A stretch of DNA of 43,990 bases. Source: Promethearchaeota archaeon. GTDB lineage: Archaea; Asgardarchaeota; Lokiarchaeia; Sigynarchaeales; SOKP01. Shown here one piece after another: positions 1 through 9,900 of the stretch. The stretch's first letter is position 1; each line of letters starts with the position of its first letter. The DNA lies in the NCBI GenBank assembly GCA_019057775.1, contig JAHLWT010000089.1:1-43990 (forward strand). The letters run 5' to 3'. A model generated the notes under the pieces. It did not search any database. It was not told the DNA's origin and worked only from the letters and a program-made list of their open reading frames with translations. Both the position numbers and the translations under genes were made by a program.

Positions 1-376
1 TAAAACACGCTTCCCCATTTCCCTTTTATGACCTTGGGGGTTTTGCAAAATTAAACGTTATTTTTTCCATATTTTCCACGAAGTTTTTTTTTTTTTTTTT
101 TTGATCAGATCTTACTTCTATATTTTGAGTTATTTTTGCCATGCTTAATTATGTCTTTTCAGTATTTAAGCTTTCTTTTGATTTTTTTCTTCTTTCTATT
201 AAATCATACCTGAAAATTCAATCTCAAGCTCCTGTTGCTCTAGTTTAAACGGTTAGATGGTTTAAAATCATTAAAAGGAGTTTCCTTCAACTTTTCTATC
301 TTGTATTTTGACTTATTTTATCTCTAATTTAATATTAATTATTATTGTTAACCCACAAATTTTAATGCAATAAATT
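1..376. other. Intergenic region at left edge
   Basis: No coding region can be supported here. The stretch is AT-rich and contains an exceptionally long T run (84-102). It ends with the promoter region of the DUF362 gene; TTTAATATTAATTA near 328-341 is a plausible but weak box A. An upstream plus-strand gene may end just before the window. Confidence 0.6.
84..102 (+). terminator. 19-nt T run, likely archaeal terminator
   Basis: Nineteen consecutive T residues on the plus strand. Archaeal RNA polymerase terminates at T-rich tracts without needing a hairpin, so this fits the end of a plus-strand transcript that begins outside the window. It is the longest homopolymer seen in the window. Confidence 0.5.
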
Positions 377-1270
377 ATGGAGAATAATATGACAAAAGTA
401 GCTGTTATTTCAACCAAAGATCGTATTTATGGGGTAAATAAATCTTTAGAATTATTAGGAATCAATCCAGTTAAAGATAAACATATAGTTTTCAAACCAA
501 ACTTCAATACTGCTGATCCTCCTCCTGCTTCAAGCTCGATGGAAACGATTAAGCAGCTTATCATTCAATTAAAAGAAATGGGTGCCAAATCGATAACGGT
601 TGCGGAACGAAGTGGCCCAGCCGATACTGCTGAAACTTTTGAAAAGAAAGGTTTGAATGTATTAGCAAAAGAATTAGATTTTAATATAGTGGATTTAACG
701 GCTTTATCTGTTGAGGAATTTGTCACTAAAAAACCCGAAGGGAGTCATTGGAAAGATGGATTTCAGATCCCAAAAATTTACGATAAAGCTGAATGTATTG
801 TTGAAACGTGCTGTTTAAAAACTCATATGTTTGGTGGTCACTTTACACTTTCACTAAAGAATGCGGTCGGATTAGTACCAAAAAAGTATATGAGTGAGTT
901 GCACGCTGCGCGAAAATATCAAAGGGATATGATTGCGGAAATTAATAGTGTTTACAAGCCCGACTTAATAATAATGGATGGGGTAAGTACATTTGTTGAT
1001 GGTGGGCCAATGGAAGGTACTCGAGTAGAAGCTAATGTTTTTGTTGCGGGTACAGATAAAGTAGCAGTTGATGCAGTTGGAGTAGCTTTACTTCGAATCT
1101 TAGGAACAACCCAAAAAGTTAGCAAGGGACCAATTTTCGAGCAAGCTCAAATTAAACGTGCGGTAGAGTTAGGAGTTGGAATAGACTCTCCAGATAAAAT
1201 TGAATTTTTGACTGATTCTGTAGATTCAGAAAAATTAGTTGCACAAGTCAAAGAAAAGTTAATGGAATGA
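377..1270 (+). CDS. DUF362 family protein
   Basis: A 297-residue protein of the DUF362 family (PF04015). The recognisable core is the stretch ETCCLKTHMFGGHFTLSLKN followed by AVGLVPKK, and a later segment PDLIIMDGVSTFVDGGPMEG, both typical of the family. Many family members carry a ferredoxin domain; this one has none, only a CC pair in ETCCLKTH. The reaction is not established for the family, so no function is assigned. The start at 377 is followed by a second in-frame ATG at 389 (MTKVAV), which is equally possible. The next gene is convergent, so the gene is probably monocistronic unless it belongs to a transcript from outside the window. Confidence 0.85.
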   Translation: MENNMTKVAVISTKDRIYGVNKSLELLGINPVKDKHIVFKPNFNTADPPPASSSMETIKQLIIQLKEMGAKSITVAERSGPADTAETFEKKGLNVLAKELDFNIVDLTALSVEEFVTKKPEGSHWKDGFQIPKIYDKAECIVETCCLKTHMFGGHFTLSLKNAVGLVPKKYMSELHAARKYQRDMIAEINSVYKPDLIIMDGVSTFVDGGPMEGTRVEANVFVAGTDKVAVDAVGVALLRILGTTQKVSKGPIFEQAQIKRAVELGVGIDSPDKIEFLTDSVDSEKLVAQVKEKLME

Positions 1271-1297
1271 ATTAGGATTTCTATCTACTTAGATCAA

Positions 1298-1774
1298 TTA
1301 ATTGCTTTTTAAGATCATATTTTCCGGGATTTTAACAACTACTACTTCCCCCTGAGCACATAATTCTTCCTTTGCAAATAATTTTACTTCTACGATGACT
1401 TTCCTTCCTTTAATTTCTTTCACTTTTCCTTTTAATAATAGATCTGTATCTATAGGTGTTGGTTTTATATATTTTACATGAATAGAAGCGGTTACATATC
1501 TTAATTCGGGTTCCGTTCCCATATCCCGTCCTTCAAATTCATAAGCCGCTGCCGCTGCGGTTCCAGTACCATGGCAATCAATTAACGATGCAATTAAACC
1601 TCCATAAACAAAACCTGGAAATGCAGTATAGTGTGGTTTGGGTCTGAAAGTAGCAATACTTTCTTTTTCTTTCCAGTAGCTTCTGATTTTCAAACCAAAA
1701 TCGTTTAATCTTCCACATCCATAACAATGACTCATTTGATCGGAATAATAATCTTGAATTGCTTTTTTCTCCAT
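1298..1774 (-). CDS. PaaI-like hotdog-fold acyl-CoA thioesterase
   Basis: A hotdog-fold (4HBT) thioesterase of about 158 residues. The helix motif GFVYGGLIASLIDCHGTGTA corresponds to the HGG..A.L.D catalytic-helix segment of PaaI-type enzymes, and the later strands (SIHVKYIKPTPIDTDLLLKG, then GRKVIVEVKL) complete the fold. Such enzymes hydrolyse acyl-CoA thioesters; the substrate here is unknown. A short Cys pair (CYGCG) lies near the N-terminus, as in several family members. The frame stays open upstream to 1873, but the extra 33 residues look like translated leader, so the ATG at 1774 (MEKKAIQDYYSDQ) is preferred. The gene is convergent with the DUF362 gene. Confidence 0.85.
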   Translation of the reverse strand: MEKKAIQDYYSDQMSHCYGCGRLNDFGLKIRSYWKEKESIATFRPKPHYTAFPGFVYGGLIASLIDCHGTGTAAAAAYEFEGRDMGTEPELRYVTASIHVKYIKPTPIDTDLLLKGKVKEIKGRKVIVEVKLFAKEELCAQGEVVVVKIPENMILKSN

Positions 1775-1924
1775 CTTTTTTTCCCTAACTTTTATTGTAT
1801 ACTTACTCAATTCACTATTTAGACCTTGGAAAAAATATATGTGTATACTATTAAAATTGATGTATTTATTCATTTTAATTTAATCTTAAAAATTGAATAA
1901 TCAGATTAAAAATAATAGAATTTA

Positions 1925-2875
1925 CTAATTTTCCTCTTTTTCTCTCATGATCATAATAATTGCAAAAATTATTATAAACGTTCCAAACAAGTGATACCAC
2001 GTGAAAATCTCCTCTAAGAATAGAAATGAGAAAAAAGCGGTTGCGATTGGGGTTAATGACCCGATTATTGTTATCTTCCCTATCTGGAAATAAGTTAAAG
2101 CTTTATACCAAAAAAACAAAGAAAATCCATAATCTAGTCCCATTAATAGAAAGAAAATCAAGTTTTCAGGATTTAACAAAATGTTAATATTTTTCAGCGG
2201 GAAAAAAATGAAATAAGTAGAACTTAAGAGAATTCCACTCATAAGATTTCTAATAAAGACAACCTGGGAAGAAAAGATTTCATTTTTTTCAAGTCCAATT
2301 TTGGTTAAGGTATGAATCACAGTGAAAAGAAGAACTGTAAGAATAAGAATAATGACCCCCGTATTTAATTCGAGGACATCAAAAGAACCTTGAGTAACTG
2401 ACAATATTACTCCAAAAAATAACAAAAAGCAAAATAAAATTTGGGTTTTATTGATTTTCTCCTTTAAGATTACATTTCCAAGAATTAAAGCAAAGATTAT
2501 TTCAATTTTCATTGCTAAAGAACTATTAATAGCACCCGCACCCTCAAATCCAATATATAAAAAAATGGGAATAAAAGAGAAACCCACTCCAATAATTATG
2601 AATAAGCGTATATTCTCTCTTTTCTTCCAACCATTTAATAACAAATCATATTTTTCAAAGTTTAATGGATTGTTTGTAATTAACTTTTTAATATTCCTTC
2701 TCTCAATTAAATATATTGGGAGAAAGATAATGGCTTCAATTAAAGCAACCACAGCACCAAAAATATAAGGATCAATAATAGATGGTCTTGAAATCGCAAT
2801 TATAGGTTGAAAAGAAATTAAGAGTGAACCGATAATACTGTAAAACAATCCTTTTTTAAAATCATAATTCTCCAA
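1925..2875 (-). CDS. EamA/DMT-family membrane transporter
   Basis: A 316-residue integral membrane protein with about ten hydrophobic segments arranged as two EamA repeats, the standard architecture and length of drug/metabolite transporters (RhaT/YdcZ type). The second half contains a typical conserved ending: GSLTPIATAFFSFLFLEEIF. It probably exports a small metabolite or moves an amino acid or sugar; nothing in the sequence identifies the substrate. The first repeat begins inside the first 30 residues (FYSIIGSLLISFQPIIA), which supports the chosen start. It follows the thioesterase gene's upstream side on the same strand with about 150 nt between the two, so an operon is not clear. Confidence 0.88.
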   Translation of the reverse strand: MENYDFKKGLFYSIIGSLLISFQPIIAISRPSIIDPYIFGAVVALIEAIIFLPIYLIERRNIKKLITNNPLNFEKYDLLLNGWKKRENIRLFIIIGVGFSFIPIFLYIGFEGAGAINSSLAMKIEIIFALILGNVILKEKINKTQILFCFLLFFGVILSVTQGSFDVLELNTGVIILILTVLLFTVIHTLTKIGLEKNEIFSSQVVFIRNLMSGILLSSTYFIFFPLKNINILLNPENLIFFLLMGLDYGFSLFFWYKALTYFQIGKITIIGSLTPIATAFFSFLFLEEIFTWYHLFGTFIIIFAIIMIMREKEEN

Positions 2876-2968
2876 TATGGTAGTGAAAAAGCGAATAGAG
2901 ATTAAAACCTTTTTCTGCTAATTCACATCATACCATATTATTTGAAAATGAAGAAAAGTTTGGTAATT

Positions 2969-4144
2969 TTAATTTGGCATATTCAAGGGATATTTTCGAT
3001 GCTTTTCAATCGCAGCTCTAAACGCTAAAATATTCTCCCAGGGTACATTCAGAATGTTATGGCTTGGTCCTGCAAAATAACCCCCTCCTTGAGCTGTAGC
3101 TTTAATACACCGGATTACTTCTTTCTCCACTTCCTCAGGGGTCCCAAAATTTAATACTCTTGAGGCGTCCATTCCTCCCATAAAACTTAGGTGATCTCCA
3201 AGAGTATTCTTTAAATATGCTAAGTCTACACCTGCGGCGGGCTCTAATGCTTGAATGCAATCCAAACCTGCTTTCACCATCTCAGGTAAAAGTTTATCAA
3301 TATAACCACAAGAATGCTGAACAATGAACATTCCGTTCTTTTTGCACGCATCATAAATTTTTTTATAGTAGGGAAGAATAAATGTCCGGAATTTATCAAC
3401 AGAAAAAATTGAACGCCCCTTGAATCCTAAATCATCGAAATAAAAAACGATATCGACTCCAGCCTCGGCTAAACGCTTAATCATTTCCAAATTAGTTTTA
3501 GCATATTCATTCATAACTTCATGAATGAACTGAGGATCTTTTCGCATGTAATAAGTTGCTCTACCAATTGTCATTCCTTCAAAGAGACTTTCAGTCATAG
3601 CCATAGCTAATCTCGCCATTGGGTATAAGTAGGGAGAGAGAGATTCTACATATTCTTCCCAAATTTTGGGTGAATAGTTAAGCCTATCATTAATGTGTTC
3701 GGAGGGTTTTCCATATTGATCCCAATGTGAGTGTACAATTTCAGGTGTACGAAAGAAACCATCCATATACCACATGTACGACAATCCTGTTTTAATTTGT
3801 TTCACTCGCTTATGTAATCTCCCAGTAGCAGCTGATAAAATACAATCAGGATGTTCAGATGGGGTCTCTGCTATAACGAACTTCATTCTTTTCATCCATG
3901 GATCCATTGAGTGGCAATCGACATTCCAGAATCGCAGTTCAGTAATATCTCCTGCTGATCGATATTTAATTTGAGAAAAATCATTTTTGATAAATGTGTA
4001 ATGCTCTTTATGCTCATCTGATGCCAGAAAATGTTGATAGGCCGTACATGTTGGTTCAAAACCTTGATAATAGATTGGGATCATATCGGGTTCGCCATCG
4101 CGCTCTAAAGTTCGAATAACACGTTCTCTTTTTGATAATACCAT
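2969..4144 (-). CDS. URO-D-like methyltransferase (MtaA/MtbA type)
   Basis: A 391-residue protein of the uroporphyrinogen decarboxylase superfamily, in the branch that moves methyl groups between corrinoid proteins and thiols rather than decarboxylating porphyrins. The Zn-binding H-x-C motif is present (QHSCGY, His277 and Cys279). The position where MtaA and MtbA carry a third Cys ligand reads GPSHNI (Ser361-His362), a variant common in uncharacterised members. The C-terminal half (GLDCIQALEP, FMGGMDASRVL) is typical of the family. It is transcribed away from the corrinoid protein gene at 4258, with 113 nt between the starts, so the two probably work together in methyl transfer. The substrate is not evident; true heme synthesis is unlikely. 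Confidence 0.85.
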   Translation of the reverse strand: MVLSKRERVIRTLERDGEPDMIPIYYQGFEPTCTAYQHFLASDEHKEHYTFIKNDFSQIKYRSAGDITELRFWNVDCHSMDPWMKRMKFVIAETPSEHPDCILSAATGRLHKRVKQIKTGLSYMWYMDGFFRTPEIVHSHWDQYGKPSEHINDRLNYSPKIWEEYVESLSPYLYPMARLAMAMTESLFEGMTIGRATYYMRKDPQFIHEVMNEYAKTNLEMIKRLAEAGVDIVFYFDDLGFKGRSIFSVDKFRTFILPYYKKIYDACKKNGMFIVQHSCGYIDKLLPEMVKAGLDCIQALEPAAGVDLAYLKNTLGDHLSFMGGMDASRVLNFGTPEEVEKEVIRCIKATAQGGGYFAGPSHNILNVPWENILAFRAAIEKHRKYPLNMPN

Positions 4145-4257
4145 AATAAAACAGTAATTTTGTTTATTTAAAAAAATATTTAATATACTTAGATTAGTAA
4201 TTAATAATAAGAATTGAAATTACTTACTGATTTAGAAGTAGAAAATGGGGATGTCTT

Positions 4258-4887
4258 TTGGAATTTGAAAATCTTACAGAACTTGTTGTTGAATTAGAAG
4301 TTGACGACATCGCGGAGGCCGTAAAAAAAGCAGTTGAGGAAGAAGATAAAGATCCTTTTGAGATTCTTGCTGCTTTAACAAAAGGTATGGATGAAGTAAA
4401 TCATCGATATGAAGAAGAAGAGTATTTTTTAGGAGAATTAGTTTTAGCAGGTGATACAATGAAAGCCGCTCTTGAGGTTTTAAAACCATATCTGATGGTT
4501 TCTGATAAAAATCAAATGAAGAGAAAGGTTATAATTGCTACAGTCAAAGGGGATCAACATGATCTGGGAAAGAACTTATTAGGAATATTACTAATAAGTG
4601 CTAATTTCGAAGTGCATGATTTAGGTAGGGATGTTGAACCAGAAATGATCATTGAAAAAGTTAAAGAAACGGGAGCAACTATTGTTGCTTTAAGCTCATT
4701 ATTGAGTATGACTTTAGATCAAATCGAAGTTGTTCATAATGCTCTGAAGGATGCAGGTTTCCGTGATAAAGTAAAACTGATTGTAGGAGGAGCACCTCTA
4801 AATATGGAACTTGCAAAGAGATTTGGTGCTGATAATTATGCTGATGACGCTATTGAGGGAGTAAAACTTATTAAAAAATTAACTTAG
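4258..4887 (+). CDS. B12-binding corrinoid protein (MtbC/MttC-like)
   Basis: A 209-residue corrinoid protein. Residues 1-85 form the helical cap (EEEEYFLGELVLAGDTMKAA) and the rest is the Rossmann-like B12-binding domain. The cobalamin signature DQHDLGKN places the lower-ligand His at residue 101, and later the SSLLSMT and GGAP motifs match the S-x-L and GG elements. These proteins carry a methyl group on cobalt between a substrate-specific methyltransferase and a MtaA-like partner. The start is a TTG at 4258: the frame is closed by a TGA at 4228, there is no earlier ATG in frame, and GGGG at 4247-4250 could be the ribosome binding site. The ATG at 4251 is in another frame and stops after five codons. 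The partner is the divergent gene at 2969-4144. Confidence 0.93.
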   Translation: MEFENLTELVVELEVDDIAEAVKKAVEEEDKDPFEILAALTKGMDEVNHRYEEEEYFLGELVLAGDTMKAALEVLKPYLMVSDKNQMKRKVIIATVKGDQHDLGKNLLGILLISANFEVHDLGRDVEPEMIIEKVKETGATIVALSSLLSMTLDQIEVVHNALKDAGFRDKVKLIVGGAPLNMELAKRFGADNYADDAIEGVKLIKKLT

Positions 4888-4926
4888 ATCTTTAACATTT
4901 CAAATTCCCTTCTATTCTCGAGAGTC

Positions 4927-5772
4927 TCAGTCCATTGAGAATTCTATTGCATCATTGGGGCACACATCTATACATCGATTGCAAAAATAACATTCACTCT
5001 TTTTACTATCAGCAGAAGCTTCTTGAGTTGGGCAAATCTTTTCACACAATCCACATTCATTACAATCTTCTGTACGTTGATATTTACTTCTACTAACTCG
5101 ACCGAAGAGAGAAGCAAGTGCTCCATAGGGGCATAAAAACCGACAAAAAGGACGATATATGAATAAGCTCACAATAGATACTACAATTAATCCAATTAGA
5201 GGAAAAACGAATGTAAATGTGATCATATTTAGAAAATACCAAAATCCTAAAATGGGATTGAATATCTGTAAAATTTGTATACTCCAAATTCCCGCTAAGA
5301 GGATTAAAATGAGGAGAAAAAACCTTCGTATCAACCCTGCTTTTACTGAAGAAGTTTCTAAATGAAATTTGTTTTTTTTTTGAGCTTTTACATCAGATTT
5401 GAAATTTATTTTTGAGATTAATTCTTGAAGTGTTCCTAAAGGGCATGCAAAACCACAGAGAATTCTCCCTAAGAAAATTGTTGAAAGTAGTAAACCTCCT
5501 AAAATTATGATCACAGGTATTAATTTAATGAGATCCCCTCTTACGGCAATAGTGGAGAAAATTTGTTGGATAGGCATGAGAAGATTAGGAAATCCTCCAA
5601 AAAGTATGCCGGCAAAAAGCGTAGTTACGATGAGAATCGTAAACCTCACTTTTCGACTGAACATTTTAATATCTATTAGTAAAATAATGAATATAGAAAT
5701 CATTATCCAAAAGATAAATATTGGCACTGCAAAGTTATAATCAAATGGAGGTGTATCAGTTTGAAAAAGCAT
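4927..5772 (-). CDS. NapH-like membrane-bound 4Fe-4S protein
   Basis: A 281-residue polytopic iron-sulfur protein of the NapH/NosR-C-terminal/CcoG type. About five membrane helices are interrupted by two cytoplasmic Cys motifs (CGFACPLG and CRFLCPYG). The C-terminus is a two-cluster ferredoxin domain (CNECGLCEKICP and CYFCNRCIDVCP). Such proteins pass electrons between membrane redox carriers and soluble partners. The acceptor is unknown; no nitrate or nitrous-oxide reductase gene is nearby. It lies convergent to the corrinoid protein gene, with 39 nt between the stops, so one could speculate about reductive activation of the corrinoid cofactor, but that link is inference only. Confidence 0.88.
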   Translation of the reverse strand: MLFQTDTPPFDYNFAVPIFIFWIMISIFIILLIDIKMFSRKVRFTILIVTTLFAGILFGGFPNLLMPIQQIFSTIAVRGDLIKLIPVIIILGGLLLSTIFLGRILCGFACPLGTLQELISKINFKSDVKAQKKNKFHLETSSVKAGLIRRFFLLILILLAGIWSIQILQIFNPILGFWYFLNMITFTFVFPLIGLIVVSIVSLFIYRPFCRFLCPYGALASLFGRVSRSKYQRTEDCNECGLCEKICPTQEASADSKKSECYFCNRCIDVCPNDAIEFSMD

Positions 5773-5886
5773 TTATGGTAACACAGGCTTTTTATATATT
5801 TTCAATTCTAATATTATTTAAGAAATCCCCTAAAATTAAATTGTAGTAATCTTATACAACTTTTATAATTTTAGACTGATATTTAT

Positions 5887-5966
5887 ACGGTACATACAAT
5901 AAAAAAAAGGCTTATAAGATAATTTATCTTTGAAATATATGGGCTTAAACCTGTACCGTCAAGCCC
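5887..5966 (-). repeat. Nested inverted repeats between SWIM and NapH-like genes
   Basis: Two pairs of arms overlap. GGGCTT (5941-5946) pairs with AAGCCC (5961-5966). ACGGTACA (5887-5894) pairs exactly with TGTACCGT (5952-5959), which lies in the loop of the first hairpin. The U8 run at 5901-5908 lies between the two long-range arms, so on the minus-strand transcript the long-range pair can form only if transcription reads through towards the NapH-like gene. Confidence 0.45.
5901..5908 (-). terminator. U8 terminator after the SWIM gene
   Basis: A run of eight A on the plus strand (T8 on the minus strand), about 70 nt after the stop of the SWIM gene. A hairpin with arms at 5941-5946 (GGGCTT) and 5961-5966 (AAGCCC) sits between the stop codon and this run. 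Confidence 0.5.
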
Positions 5967-5977
5967 TAAATTTGTTT

Positions 5978-6928
5978 TTATTTGCTAATTTCTAAGGAGG
6001 ATTCATATGTTTTAGATGTAATTGTACGATATATCGCTCTTAGTACAATCTCAAACGCTTTATTTTCAATATTTTTAGGAACTCCTAAATTCTCTAATGT
6101 TTCTATTATTTTTCCCGGTTTTTTAAGTTTAAACGATATACTAAAATCATCTATTCCTGACCCTTTTTGTTTATCTGATAAGTCTTGAATAGATATCTCT
6201 GGTAAATTAAATTTAAACTTGCCATTTTTCATTGTAGAGACTTCTTCTGATTCCTTTGTGCTTTTTTCATCTTGAACTAAACTTAGATCGTTAAGAATTT
6301 CATTTTTTGATTTTCCTCGTAATTCTAATAATAGAAGAGGGTTATAATCTAAAACACGGGCAATATATAAAATTACAGCAGCAATGTGTTTGCAGGGGAT
6401 TGCTGTATCAGGACAAGAACAGGTAGCATTGAAACCTTGTGATGCATCGGGAAATAGGGAGTATTCACTCTCATCGAAAATTGTGATAATATCTTCTGGT
6501 AAGGAACCATCTAATAATTCTATAAGGTTAATAATTTTGTTTGCAAGCTTTTTAAGTATCTTTGCCCATCCTACTTCAAGGATTGGATCAAATTTAATTT
6601 TCACACGGTACGGTGTAGGAGCTGTACCTTGTACAGTAGCAAAGATCTGACCCGAACTGATAGAAAGATTATCTATACGTCTTTCGTCTTTAACATATTC
6701 AATTCCTCTCTGCATTCTGAAGGGGCGTCCCATTTTTAAATTTGATTGAATCCATCTTTTTCCCCATGTTGTATTGGCAAACCTGATAAGATCTTTTTTA
6801 ATTTGTTCAACTTCTTCACGAGTTCGTTCTTTTTCATACTCCGTCTTTCTTTGGGGTGTATCAATCCTTTTATGTTTAAGTCTTCTATTTTCCATGAAGT
6901 TTTTTTTACGATTGTCTAATTTTATCAC
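5978..6928 (-). CDS. SWIM zinc-finger protein, helicase partner
   Basis: A 316-residue protein with a SWIM zinc finger: CSCPDTAIPCKH, with ligands Cys170, Cys172, Cys179 and His181. The preceding region (RVKIKFDPI and surrounding strands) is the usual SWIM-protein N-terminal domain, and the C-terminal 130 residues are helical with no recognised motif. In bacteria and archaea such proteins are commonly encoded next to an SNF2 helicase and are thought to help it bind nucleic acid or protein. Here the gene begins only 9 nt after the stop of the SNF2 gene, so the two form one operon. The longest start is a GTG embedded in AGGTGAT; an ATG at 6895 (MENRRLK) is an alternative. Confidence 0.85.
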   Translation of the reverse strand: MIKLDNRKKNFMENRRLKHKRIDTPQRKTEYEKERTREEVEQIKKDLIRFANTTWGKRWIQSNLKMGRPFRMQRGIEYVKDERRIDNLSISSGQIFATVQGTAPTPYRVKIKFDPILEVGWAKILKKLANKIINLIELLDGSLPEDIITIFDESEYSLFPDASQGFNATCSCPDTAIPCKHIAAVILYIARVLDYNPLLLLELRGKSKNEILNDLSLVQDEKSTKESEEVSTMKNGKFKFNLPEISIQDLSDKQKGSGIDDFSISFKLKKPGKIIETLENLGVPKNIENKAFEIVLRAIYRTITSKTYESSLEISK

Positions 6929-6937
6929 CTAGAAGTT

Positions 6938-9900
6938 TTAATTACTTAATATTAGTAGTTCTTTTAATTTTTCATCAGTTAAATCGGAAATCCAAGATTC
7001 TCCGGTGGAAGTTATTATTTTATCGGCTAAGCCTCGTTTTTCTTCCAATAATGAATCGATTTTTTCTTCTATAGTTCCATTGGTTATAAATTTATATACA
7101 TTTACAACAGATTTTTGCCCAATACGATAAGCTCTATCTGTGGCTTGATCCTCAACTGCGGGATTCCACCACCTGTCAAAATGAATAACTGCGGTTCCTT
7201 GGGTCAAATTTAAGCCTGTCCCTCCCGCTTTTAGGGATAAAATTAAAATTGGAGGGCTTTCAGTGTCTTGTGATTGAAATTCATCAACTATTTCCCTTCT
7301 TTTTTTTTCAGGTACACTACCATGAAAGTAAAGAATCTTGAACTTATACTTATATTCAAATATTCTTTGCAGGAGATCTCCCATTTTCGTGAATTGGGTG
7401 AATATTAAGATTTTCTCCCCATTTGAGATGACCTCATCGGTCATTTCTATTAATCGCTCTAATTTATGTGATTGGGAAATTATTTCCTTCATTTTTGCAT
7501 CTTTATCTATCAAAGTTGTAGTTATTTTAAGATATTGATTAGGGTGATTGCAAATTTGTTTTAGCTTTACTAGTAATCCTAAAATTACTCCGGTCTTCTT
7601 TCTTTTATCATTTGATATGTTATCAATTTTTTCTAATGTGGTTTCAACAAGTTCTTTATACAACTTCACCTGTACTTCGCTTAGTTCGATATATATTTTC
7701 ATTTCGTTTTTTTCGGGTAAATCGTTTATAATTGATTTATCTGATTTAACTCGTCGCATTATAAAAGGAGAAATAATTAACTTTAATTTATCAGCCGTTT
7801 CTTGATTTTGAAATCTTTCAATTGGCAAGATAAACTTCTCTTGAAATTCTCCCCTAATCCCCAAAAGACCTGGATTTAGGAAATTAAAAAGAGACCACAA
7901 CTCAAGTAAGCGATTTTCTATTGGAGTACCGCTTAAGCAAATTCTATACTGACTTTTTAGTTTGTTTATTGCTTGAGTTTGTTTTGAAGCATAATTTTTC
8001 ATGTTTTGGCTCTCATCTATTATAATTCCACTAAACTCCACGTTTTCTAAAAAATCAATGTCATTTCTAAGAGTTCCATAGCTTGTTAAATAAATTCTAT
8101 GAGATTTTAAAAACTCTGGAATATCTACTGCATTTTTAAGTCTCTTAGCTCCATGATGGAGAACGACTTCTAAATCTGGAGCAAATCTCTTAAGTTCACG
8201 ATACCAATTAAATAATACTGAGGTGGGGCATGCAATTAAAGTACTTCCTGGATTATTTGGAAATTTTTCTTTCAGATATAGTAGAAACGCAATGACTTGA
8301 ATGGTTTTTCCAAGCCCCATATCATCGGCTAAACAGAGTCCAAAATTAAATCTTGTCATGTTTCCCATCCAATTAAGTCCTGCTTGTTGGTAAGGTCGAA
8401 GTTTACCTTGGAATGAGGAAGGACAGGAGATTTCCTCCAAGGATTCTATCGATTGAATTCGTTCAATGATCTCACTCAATTCTCCTTCGACAATTACATC
8501 ATATTCATTTCCATTTTCTTGCAGTTGAACCTTTCCCGTTAATCCAAGTTTTAGAGCTTCCATGTAACTCTTCGTTCCAGATTCTTTAATATCCTTTAAA
8601 TATTCAACATCCTGTTGGTCTACTAAGATCCATTTTCCATCCAAGTTAATCAATGGTTCGTTGGAGTTAATCAAATTATTGAACTCTTCATCTGATATTT
8701 TTTTTCCTTCAATATTAGCTTCCCATTTATATTCTAGCATTGAATTAATATCAAACATTGACGGTAAAATGGGGGAAGTGCCTTTCTGACGCTTTTTTTC
8801 TACATTTGAACGAATAATCAAACGTGCTGATAAGCGTTGCTTTCCGTTTCTTGTAAATACATCGGGAAGAACAACATTAAAACCGCTTTGAATCAGTAAA
8901 TCTTTTGGATATTTTAAAAAATCCATCACTTCGCTTGAAGTAAGCTTGATTTCATGCTGAATCTTACCTAGTAAAACTCTTTTAATAGGAGGAAATATCC
9001 TAGATGCTGCTCCTAAAGCTCTTAATATGATTTCAAAATTGTCCTTATCCTCATCAAGAAATTTCCGAAATTCTTTATTTTGAACACTAAAACCTTCCCA
9101 GATTTCGTTTAATGGTATAATTTTATCAATATTTTGCAATGAAAGATTAAATATTAACGGCCAATCATCTTCGAGTTTTTTTGGATATTTCAATTCTATA
9201 TTAAAGGCAAACCCATGCTTTAATGTAAACCCTTGAGCAGACTGAGTCCAATTGGTGATTTGGGTAGGTAAAATTGTCTCATAATACTCTTCTACTTTAA
9301 AACTAGAATCTCTTCTAATGAGAGACTTAAGAAATTTATAATCCCAACCTAATTTAAAGCTTGGGTCCTCTTCCTTTTTAATTTCCGTGCTATAAAATTC
9401 TGAAAAGGTTTGAAATTTACTCTCTTTTAATGTTGTACGGATTAGAAAATCTCCTACTCTATCCAAGAAGATTGAAAATAGATAAGATGGGTGCCAAAGA
9501 CCATCTGTTTTAAGTGCTCCATTGTCGTCAATAAAGTTTATCGGGAGACAAAATGCTGGCCAGGAACTATTACTTAAAATTGTTTTAAAAAGGATGTTAT
9601 CATTTTGAGATTTTAATAATAAACGCCATTGGCTTATATATTTTTTTTCCGCAAATGGCTCTAATACCGGAACGAATTGACCTTTATTTAATAGTTCAAA
9701 TATCAGTTTTGTAAGAAGAGCCCAGGTTTTAATGGAATTACTATAATGCTTAACATTTCGATCAAAGCTTTCTATGATTTCCAGTTGGTAAAGCATTTTA
9801 ATTGCAGGTGAAATTGGCATGATTTTCCCAATAAGGGACGATATAGTATAAAATTTCTTTTCTGAATTTTTTTTTGGATTATTATTTGATAAAGGGAAGG

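Noticed and set aside
1775..1873. N-terminal extension of 33 residues on the thioesterase
   Set aside because: The extra segment resembles translated AT-rich leader, has no thioesterase motif, and the ATG at 1774 gives the usual length.
2451..2768. Plus-strand open frame of 105 codons opposite the EamA gene
   Set aside because: It lies wholly inside the transporter gene on the other strand, and its translation resembles the complement of membrane-helix codons.
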